Source: a virus. From it: a DNA stretch of 34,915 nt. A model generated the notes under the pieces. That model saw only the letters and a program-made list of their open reading frames with translations. It was not told the DNA's origin and ran no database searches. The DNA is taken from the IMG/VR virus record IMGVR_UViG_3300017917_003453, positions 1 through 34,915 of that record. One strand, written 5' to 3'. The translations under genes were made by a program, and so were the position numbers. Of the stretch, positions 29,611 through 34,915 are shown in pieces. Each line of letters starts with the position of its first letter. The stretch's first letter is position 1.

Positions 29611-30993
29611 ATGAGCGTGGCACACGACGACGACTACCTCCCCGAACCCGACCACTGGCCCGACGACGACAACGTCGTGCCGCTGCGCGCCCGCGACCGC
29701 GACCCCGCACCACACGACCTCGACGCCGAACGCCACCTCCTCGCCGCCATCGTCTACGGCACCACCCCACCCGGCGCCGCCCACCCCGACATCTGGTACG
29801 CACCCCGCCACGCCACCATCCACGACGCCGCCGCCCACCTCCACGACAACGGCGACACCGTCAGCGCCGAAACCATCAACACCCACCTGCGGGCCCGAGG
29901 CATCCACATCGAAGCCCGCTGGTGGGCCGACCTCGCCGGCCAGACCGTCGCCCCCGCCAAAGCCGCCACCCTCGCCACCCAACTCGACCAGCTGCGCCTC
30001 GCCCGCAACCTCGCCGCCGCCGGCCACGACCTCACCGAAGCCGCCCGCACCGCACCCCACGACGCCACCCGCATCCTCGGCGACACCATCGCCGACCTCG
30101 GCGCCCTCGAACCACCCGACCCGAGCGGACTGCGCGTCGCACACGTCGGCGACGACCTCGAAGAATGGCTCGACCTGCTCGACCGGCGCATCGAAGGCGA
30201 CCGCGACGGCATCCCCACCGGCCTCACCGACCTCGACTCCGTCATCGGAGGCCTGCACCCCGGCCAGCTGATCGTCGTCGGCGCCCGGCCCGCCGTCGGC
30301 AAGACCGCCTTCGCCCTCAACGTCGCCACCAACATCGCCCGCACCGGCGAACCCGTGCTGTTCGTCTCCATCGAGATGTCCCGCCTCGAGCTGCAGGACC
30401 GCCTCGTCGCCGCCTGCGCCCGCCTCGACGGCCGCCGCATCCGCAACGGCACCATCGGCCCCCGCGACAACGTGAAGGTCGCCGCCGCCGTCGCAGAGCT
30501 CGCTGTGATGCCGCTCACCATCGTCGACGACGCCGCCGCCACCCTCGGCTCCATCCGGGCCGACGCCGCCAAGGCCGGCATCGGTGACGGCCAGGGCGTG
30601 ATCGTCATCGACTACCTGCAGCTCGTGCAGCACACCGCCGCCAACCGCAACGCGTCGCGCCAGGAGGTCGTCGCCGAGGTCGCCCGCGGCGCCAAGCGCC
30701 TCGCCCGCGCCCTGGCTGTGCCCGTCGTCGCCCTGTCGCAGATGTCGAGGGACCTCAAGCACCGCGCCGACAAGCGACCCAGCCTGTTCGACCTGCGCGA
30801 GTCCGGCCAGATCGAGCAGGACGCCGACGTCGTCATCGGCCTGCACCGCGAGGAGATGTACGACACCGACACCGCCGACAAGGGCGTGATGGAGGCGATC
30901 GTGCTCAAGCAGCGCAACGGCCCCACCGACACGGCACGGCTCGCCTTCTTGGACCGCTACGGCAAGGTCGTCGACCTCGGGAAGGCGCTGTGA
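29611..30993 (+). CDS. dnaB: Replicative DnaB-type helicase
   Basis: 460 residues from ATG 29611; no strong ribosome site is seen, and GTG 29617 is an alternative. It has an N-terminal DnaB helical domain (HDLDAERHLLAAIVYG, ~35-50), then a linker. The C-terminal RecA-like core has Walker A GARPAVGKT (224-232), Walker B IVIDYLQL (331-338) and the motif DLRESGQIEQDADVV (394-408). All hallmarks of ring-shaped replicative helicases are present, and the length is usual. It unwinds DNA ahead of the host polymerase. No phage DNA polymerase or primase gene is seen, so host enzymes are probably used. Confidence 0.9.
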   Translation: MSVAHDDDYLPEPDHWPDDDNVVPLRARDRDPAPHDLDAERHLLAAIVYGTTPPGAAHPDIWYAPRHATIHDAAAHLHDNGDTVSAETINTHLRARGIHIEARWWADLAGQTVAPAKAATLATQLDQLRLARNLAAAGHDLTEAARTAPHDATRILGDTIADLGALEPPDPSGLRVAHVGDDLEEWLDLLDRRIEGDRDGIPTGLTDLDSVIGGLHPGQLIVVGARPAVGKTAFALNVATNIARTGEPVLFVSIEMSRLELQDRLVAACARLDGRRIRNGTIGPRDNVKVAAAVAELAVMPLTIVDDAAATLGSIRADAAKAGIGDGQGVIVIDYLQLVQHTAANRNASRQEVVAEVARGAKRLARALAVPVVALSQMSRDLKHRADKRPSLFDLRESGQIEQDADVVIGLHREEMYDTDTADKGVMEAIVLKQRNGPTDTARLAFLDRYGKVVDLGKAL

Positions 30994-31172
30994 CCGCCCA
31001 GCTCGTGCTCGACCTGCCGGCACCCCGGCCGGCGCCCACCGCGGCCCGCACCACCTGGTGCTGCACCTACTGCCGGCGCGGCTTCGTCCCGGCCACCAAC
31101 TACCGGCCCGACGCCGCCACCTGCCCGGCCTGTGGCGCCGACCTCGAGGAGAACCGACCATGCCCTGGGTGA
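30990..31172 (+). CDS. Small zinc-ribbon protein
   Basis: 60 residues from a GTG overlapping the DnaB stop. It has a Cys4 site: CTYC at ~25-28 and CPAC at ~45-48, with a further C near the end. The N-terminus is short and Pro-rich. It is probably zinc-bound and may attach to DNA or to the helicase-loading protein encoded next. It overlaps the initiator gene start by 13 nt. Confidence 0.65.
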   Translation: MTAQLVLDLPAPRPAPTAARTTWCCTYCRRGFVPATNYRPDAATCPACGADLEENRPCPG

Positions 31173-32008
31173 AGCTCGACGACAACTTCGTGGACCACCC
31201 GAAGGTCTCGAAGCTCTCCGATGGCGCGTTCAGGGTCCACCTCAGCGCGCTCTCGTATGCATCGAGGAACCTCACTGACGGACACGTTGACCGTCACCTT
31301 CCTCGACGCCTTACGAACCACCTGCGGGTGGCGTCGTTCGTGCGGGAACTCGTCGAGTCCGGCCTGTGGGACGAGACTGACGACGGCTACCAGATCCACG
31401 ACTACCTGGACTTTCAGCCGTCACGGGCCGAGATCCTGGAGCGCCGGGAGAAGAACGCCGAGCGCAAGCGTCGCTCCCGCAGCAAGGCCGGTCACGGTGT
31501 GACGGACGCCGTGACGGGCGATGTGACTCCGCGTGGCAGTCCGCGACCCCCGTCCCGTCCCGTCCCCAAACACTCAGTCTCTTCGTCTACAGAGCCTCAG
31601 GGGTCACCGGCCCTCGACGACGACGACCGGATCTCGCTGACCGCCGAAGCGCTCGGACTCGCCGACCATCAGCGGGCGCTGCACGACGGCGTCGAGATCC
31701 GCAACACCAGAGCGCACCTCGCCAGCTGCATCGCCCGCCGCCTCGACGACGCCCGCACCGCAGTAGCCGCCAACCCCGACGCCACCGTCGACGAGCTCGT
31801 CGAGATCATCGAACCGCCACCCAAGCCCGAGCGGGCCAACCCGCACGTGCGCACCTGGGAAGAGACCCAGGCCGCACGAGCAGCCGAAGCCGCCGAGCTC
31901 GAAGCCGCCGGCGGACGCCTCACACCCGAGCAGCGACGAGCCGCCATCGCCGCCGCCAAAGCCGGACTCGCCCGAAGCCGCCAGAGCCACGAAGGAGAAC
32001 CCGCATGA
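31160..32008 (+). CDS. Replication initiator/helicase-loader-like protein
   Basis: 282 residues from ATG 31160, preceded by GAGGAG. The N-terminus PWVKLDDNFVDHPKVSKLSD, then FRVHLSALSYASRNLTDG, is the winged-helix opening common to phage DNA replication and DnaD-like proteins. A basic region follows (RREKNAERKRRSRSK, ~95-109). A Ser/Pro-rich linker at ~115-150 leads to a helical C-terminal part (ERANPHVRTWEETQAA and onward). It sits after dnaB, consistent with origin binding or helicase loading. No ATPase motif is seen. The origin was not located. Confidence 0.72.
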   Translation: MPWVKLDDNFVDHPKVSKLSDGAFRVHLSALSYASRNLTDGHVDRHLPRRLTNHLRVASFVRELVESGLWDETDDGYQIHDYLDFQPSRAEILERREKNAERKRRSRSKAGHGVTDAVTGDVTPRGSPRPPSRPVPKHSVSSSTEPQGSPALDDDDRISLTAEALGLADHQRALHDGVEIRNTRAHLASCIARRLDDARTAVAANPDATVDELVEIIEPPPKPERANPHVRTWEETQAARAAEAAELEAAGGRLTPEQRRAAIAAAKAGLARSRQSHEGEPA

Positions 32009-32619
32009 GCAGCCACGACACCGCAGGAACGCGCCCGACCGGTCGACGCGGCAAAGGCGCACACGGCCCGACCAAGGCCGAGGTGCTGGCGTTGGCGCAG
32101 CGCACCCAGGAGCGGCTCGACCGGCTCGTCGGTTGGCTGTCCACGCCGGGCCCGGACGGCCTGACGCCGCTGGACCGCCAGGCCGAGCACGAGGCGCACA
32201 TCTACGGCGACCGCGGCGAGTCGGCGGGGCGGAGCTCAGGGCCGGCGGACCCGACCGGCTCTGCGGCGCTGCGGCCGCACCCGAAGCCGCTGTCGCAGAC
32301 CCGGGAGCGGTTCGAGGCGATGTGCGGTGAGCTGTACGACCTCGAGCTGCTGGCGATCGAGCACCGGCCGCCGGAGGTCACGACCGAGCTGGCGTGGGCG
32401 AACGAGGACCCGGGCTGCCAGCCGTGCGCCCGGCTCGGCCATTGGTCGCCGGTGTACCGCACCGGGACGGTCGGCGGCGCGCTGTCGTTCTCGATGCGCC
32501 TGTGCCGCTGGGACTACGACCACGTGGCGCACACGGGCGAGCTGGCCGGCGAGGCGATCCGCGAGCAGTACCTGGCCGGCAAGACGCCGGTGGTGCGGGC
32601 CGAGGGGAGCGCGGCGTGA
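32005..32619 (+). CDS. Hypothetical protein with a CxxC site
   Basis: 204 residues from ATG 32005, overlapping the prior stop. The N-terminus is basic (TAGTRPTGRRGKGAHGPTKAEV). The middle is low in conserved motifs. A Cys pair in GCQPCARLGHWSPV (~137-142) and a Cys/Trp strand MRLCRWDYDHVA hint at a metal site. The last helix is EAIREQYLAGKTPVV. It is not recognised. It lies between the initiator-like gene and the GIY-YIG-type gene. Confidence 0.6.
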   Translation: MSSHDTAGTRPTGRRGKGAHGPTKAEVLALAQRTQERLDRLVGWLSTPGPDGLTPLDRQAEHEAHIYGDRGESAGRSSGPADPTGSAALRPHPKPLSQTRERFEAMCGELYDLELLAIEHRPPEVTTELAWANEDPGCQPCARLGHWSPVYRTGTVGGALSFSMRLCRWDYDHVAHTGELAGEAIREQYLAGKTPVVRAEGSAA

Positions 32620-33092
32620 GCGGGCCGGCGCACTGCTGCATCCCGGTCCGGCGCAACGGCGCCGAAGAACCGTGCGGCAACGAGGTCATGGGATCGACGC
32701 CGCATCCAGCGGTGTGCCAGCGCCACGCCGAGCAGCTGCGCGGGTGGTTCGACCGAGAGCGTGAGCGCTTCGCCGAGGTGCGCCTCGTCGAGCACCTGGA
32801 GGCTGAGCGTCAGCGCCTCACGGGCGGGGTCGTGTACTTCATTCGGCAGGGCGACTTCGTGAAGATCGGAACGTCGCGCCAGCTCGACAAGCGGCTCTCG
32901 ACCCTTCGCCAGGAGTGGGGCGACTTCGAGTACTTGGGCTCTATCCCGGGCGGGTTCAAGCGTGAGCAGAAGCTTCACCGGCGCTTCGCCCAGCTCCGGG
33001 TGCTGGGTGAGTGGTTCGAGGCCAGCCCGGAGCTACTCGCGTTCATCGCCGAACAGCTGGACGCCACCTCCGGGCAGGCTGCACGGCCCTGA
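32616..33092 (+). CDS. GIY-YIG/T5orf172-like nuclease-family protein
   Basis: 158 residues from a GTG overlapping the prior stop. Residues ~70-140 carry VVYFIRQGDFVKIGTSR, RLSTLRQEWGDFEYLGSIP and KREQKLHRRFAQL, the layout of T5orf172/MUG113-type GIY-YIG proteins: two short motif strands, a basic helix and a downstream Glu. The N-terminal ~40 residues have several Cys and His (CCIPVRRNGAEEPCGNEV) and may bind zinc. It should cut or bind DNA. It lies directly before the terminase promoter, so a role in packaging or DNA processing is plausible, not shown. Confidence 0.72.
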   Translation: MSGPAHCCIPVRRNGAEEPCGNEVMGSTPHPAVCQRHAEQLRGWFDRERERFAEVRLVEHLEAERQRLTGGVVYFIRQGDFVKIGTSRQLDKRLSTLRQEWGDFEYLGSIPGGFKREQKLHRRFAQLRVLGEWFEASPELLAFIAEQLDATSGQAARP

Positions 33093-33103
33093 CCTGGGCA
33101 TCC

Positions 33104-33132
33104 TTGACGGGCAAATGACATCGGTGTAGTTT
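33104..33132 (+). promoter_or_regulatory. Promoter for the terminase/late operon
   Basis: TTGACG (33104-33109), a 17-base spacer and TAGTTT (33127-33132) form a good sigma-70-like promoter in the only sizeable gap of the right half (33093-33228). It uses the same -35 hexamer as the rightward immunity promoter. Transcription would start near 33139 and produce a ~90-nt leader before the small terminase gene. Confidence 0.72.
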
Positions 33133-33142
33133 GATGCGATCT

Positions 33143-33175
33143 TGCGAGCGCTGCGCCACCAGGCCGGCGCTCGCA
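33143..33175 (+). repeat. Perfect 9-bp inverted repeat in the terminase leader
   Basis: TGCGAGCGC (33143-33151) and GCGCTCGCA (33167-33175) flank 15 nt. It lies at the very start of the predicted terminase transcript. It could be an RNA hairpin that tunes expression or stability, a regulator site, or a part of the packaging start region recognised by the terminase. Confidence 0.65.
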
Positions 33176-33228
33176 CACGCGTCCCGGCCAGGCGCCGGCG
33201 ACGGGCCAGCGCCCAGGAGGTGCAGCCC

Positions 33229-33771
33229 ATGGCACACAAGCCCCTCACCGACGACGAGCGCGCCCACATCGTCGACCTCGCCCGCACCGGCATGAGCCGC
33301 AACGACATCGCCCGCGAGACCGGACGAGCCCTCGGCACCGTCACCAAGGTCTGCCACGAGGCGGGCCACGACTTCGACCGGGCAGCCACCAAGGCGGCCA
33401 CCGCCGCCCGCCAAGCCGACAACGCCGCCCGCCGCGCCGAGCTGTCCTCCCGGCTCCTCGACGAAGCCAACCGGGCTCTCGACGACATGCACGGCCCGTA
33501 CCGGGTGTACAGCTTCGGCGGCCGCGACAACACCTACGCCGAGCACACCCTCGACACGCCGCCCACCCCGGCCCGCCGGGACCTCATGGTCGTCGCCGGC
33601 ATCGCCATCCAGCGCCACGTCGACCTCGAGCGCGTCGACTCCGACGACGGCGTCGACGAGGCCCGCTCGCTGCTCGGCGGCCTCCAGGCCGGGCTGGCCG
33701 CCATGGCCACCAGCCTGCGCACCACCACCGACACCGGACCCGCCGAGGACACCACCGACGAGGCCGGGTGA
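33229..33771 (+). CDS. terS: Terminase small subunit
   Basis: 180 residues; ATG 33229 follows AGGAGG (33215-33220). The N-terminal helix-turn-helix RAHIVDLARTGMSRNDIARE, then TGRALGTVTKVCHEAG, matches small terminase DNA-binding domains. The middle is a helical, probably oligomerising segment (ATAARQADNAARRAELSSRL) and the C-terminus is acidic and flexible. It recognises the packaging start and feeds the large subunit. It overlaps the large subunit gene by 4 nt. Confidence 0.8.
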   Translation: MAHKPLTDDERAHIVDLARTGMSRNDIARETGRALGTVTKVCHEAGHDFDRAATKAATAARQADNAARRAELSSRLLDEANRALDDMHGPYRVYSFGGRDNTYAEHTLDTPPTPARRDLMVVAGIAIQRHVDLERVDSDDGVDEARSLLGGLQAGLAAMATSLRTTTDTGPAEDTTDEAG

Positions 33772-34915
33772 CCCCCGACCTGCCGCTGTCACCGGCGCAG
33801 ATCTGCTCGGTCGCCGACAGCACCGCCCGGCTCAACATCTGGGAAGGTTCGGTCCGCTCCGGCAAGACGATCGCCTCGCTGCTGCGCTGGCTGATCTACG
33901 TGGCCGACGCCCCACGCGGCGGCGAGCTCGTCATCGTCGGCAAGACCCGCGAGACGATCGAGCGCAACGTGCTGGGCCCGCTCATGGACCCCGGCATCTT
34001 CGGGGCGCTCGCCCGCCAGGTGCACCACACGACCGGCTCGAACCTCGCCGTCATCCTCGGCCGCACCGTGCACCTCATCGGCGCCAACGACACCAAGGCC
34101 GAGGGCAAGCTGCGAGGCATGACCTGCGCCGGGGCGTACGTCGACGAGATCACGATCATCCCCGAGTCCGTGTTCAAGCAGCTCCTGGCCCGCCTGTCGG
34201 TGCCCGGAGCGATGCTGTTCGGCACGACGAACCCCGACGGGCCGATGCACTGGTTCAAGCGGGAGTTCCTCGACGCCGGCCTCGCCCACCTGCGGGCGTT
34301 CAAGTTCACGCTCACCGACAACCCGAGCCTCACCGCCGAGTACGTCGAGAGCCTCAAGGCCGAGTACCAGGGCCTGTGGTACCGGCGCTTCATCCTCGGC
34401 CACTGGGTCGCCGCCGGCGGCGCCATCTTCGACATGTGGGACCCGGCCCGCCACGTCATCGGCACCCCCCACGACGACGCCGCCATCCCGACCGCGACCG
34501 GCGAGACGCCCATCATCGACCGCTGGTGGCTCGGTGTCGACTACGGCACCACCAACCCGTTCGCCGCCGTGCTCGTCGCGCTGATCGGTGACGGCCGGGT
34601 CGTCGCCGTCGACGAGTGGCGCTGGGACTCCAAGGCCCGGCAGCGGCAGCTGACCGACGCCGAGTACAGCCAGCGGCTCGCCGAGTGGATCACCGAGCGG
34701 CGCGAACGCTGGGGCGTGCACCTCGACCGCCTGTACGTCGATCCGTCGGCGGCGTCGTTCAAGGTGCAGCTGCGCCGCGACGGCCTCGACGGCGTCAACG
34801 ACGCCGACAACGAGGTCCTCGACGGGATCCGCACCATGGCGTCGCTGCTCGGCCAGGGCCGCCACCAGGTGCACGCCCGTTGCCAGGGGCTCATCACCGA
34901 GATCCCCGGCTACGT
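33768..34915 (+). CDS. terL: Terminase large subunit (3' partial)
   Basis: The frame from GTG 33768 (overlap GTGA with the small subunit) stays open to the window edge, giving 382 residues without a stop. The ATPase has the Walker A-like GSVRSGKT at ~27-34 and Walker B GAYVDEIT at ~123-130. The nuclease half opens with WWLGVDYGTTNPFAAVL (~258-274), whose Asp is the first metal ligand of the RNase H-like fold, and continues with VDEWRWDSKARQ. It drives DNA packaging. The C-terminus and the portal gene lie beyond the window. Confidence 0.92.
   Translation, partial: MTPDLPLSPAQICSVADSTARLNIWEGSVRSGKTIASLLRWLIYVADAPRGGELVIVGKTRETIERNVLGPLMDPGIFGALARQVHHTTGSNLAVILGRTVHLIGANDTKAEGKLRGMTCAGAYVDEITIIPESVFKQLLARLSVPGAMLFGTTNPDGPMHWFKREFLDAGLAHLRAFKFTLTDNPSLTAEYVESLKAEYQGLWYRRFILGHWVAAGGAIFDMWDPARHVIGTPHDDAAIPTATGETPIIDRWWLGVDYGTTNPFAAVLVALIGDGRVVAVDEWRWDSKARQRQLTDAEYSQRLAEWITERRERWGVHLDRLYVDPSAASFKVQLRRDGLDGVNDADNEVLDGIRTMASLLGQGRHQVHARCQGLITEIPGY

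Noticed and set aside
29425-31275. A 616-residue open frame on the - strand opposite dnaB
   Set aside because: It is the antisense of a well-recognised helicase and has a Gly/Val/Asp-rich composition typical of mirrored GC-rich codons.

Overview
The window is almost one complete genome of a temperate, long-tailed (siphovirus-type) phage of a high-GC actinobacterium. It is read in the free phage form rather than as an integrated prophage. It opens inside a minor head gene and closes inside the large terminase gene. The portal gene and the ends of those two genes would fill the gap, so the window is probably a linear slice of a circular or permuted genome that is slightly longer. An actinobacterial host is suggested by the high GC content, many GTG starts, an intact WhiB-family regulator, leaderless promoters in the switch region, and a tRNA-Leu(GAG) fragment. 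A mycolic-acid host is less likely, because I see only an amidase endolysin and no mycolyl-arabinogalactan esterase. The exact taxon is not resolved.

Layout. Positions 1-7768 hold the head and connector genes on the + strand: minor head protein, scaffold, major capsid, a probable decoration protein, a three-gene glycosyltransferase cassette, four connector proteins, the tail tube, and tail assembly chaperones joined by a likely -1 frameshift. Positions 7779-12096 hold the tape measure and two tail tip proteins. Positions 12101-13939 are the lysis cassette, with an amidase and several small membrane proteins. Positions 13936-18935 encode host-recognition proteins: a 1073-residue beta-helix fibre, a small structural protein and a glycine-rich adhesin-like protein. 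A strong terminator at 18976-19015 closes the late operon.

Positions 18936-22574 are the lysogeny module. It contains attP (the 3' half of tRNA-Leu(GAG) followed by a perfect hairpin), a tyrosine integrase, and a minus-strand group with two lipoproteins that are candidate lysogenic-conversion or superinfection-exclusion factors. A compact divergent switch follows, with a repressor on the - strand and a Cro-like protein plus excisionase on the + strand. Two related 20-bp operators each overlap a -10 box, and both transcripts look leaderless.

Positions 22571-33092 are the early/replication operon, nearly all start-stop overlapping. It encodes an HNH nuclease, a Sak4-like recombinase with a long extra tail, an ASCH-domain protein, a RuvC-like resolvase, WhiB, a ParB-like protein, DnaB helicase, a replication initiator-like protein, a GIY-YIG-type protein and many small proteins. 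One lone minus-strand membrane gene (29061-29558) interrupts it. A promoter at 33104-33132 and a leader hairpin precede the terminase genes, where the packaging and late operon begins and runs off the right edge into the portal and head genes.

No gene in the window is an unmistakable new system. The most original signals are the capsid-adjacent glycosyltransferase trio, the symmetric leaderless immunity switch, the lipoprotein pair in the lysogeny module, and attP in tRNA-Leu(GAG). All functions are read from sequence motifs and gene order only.
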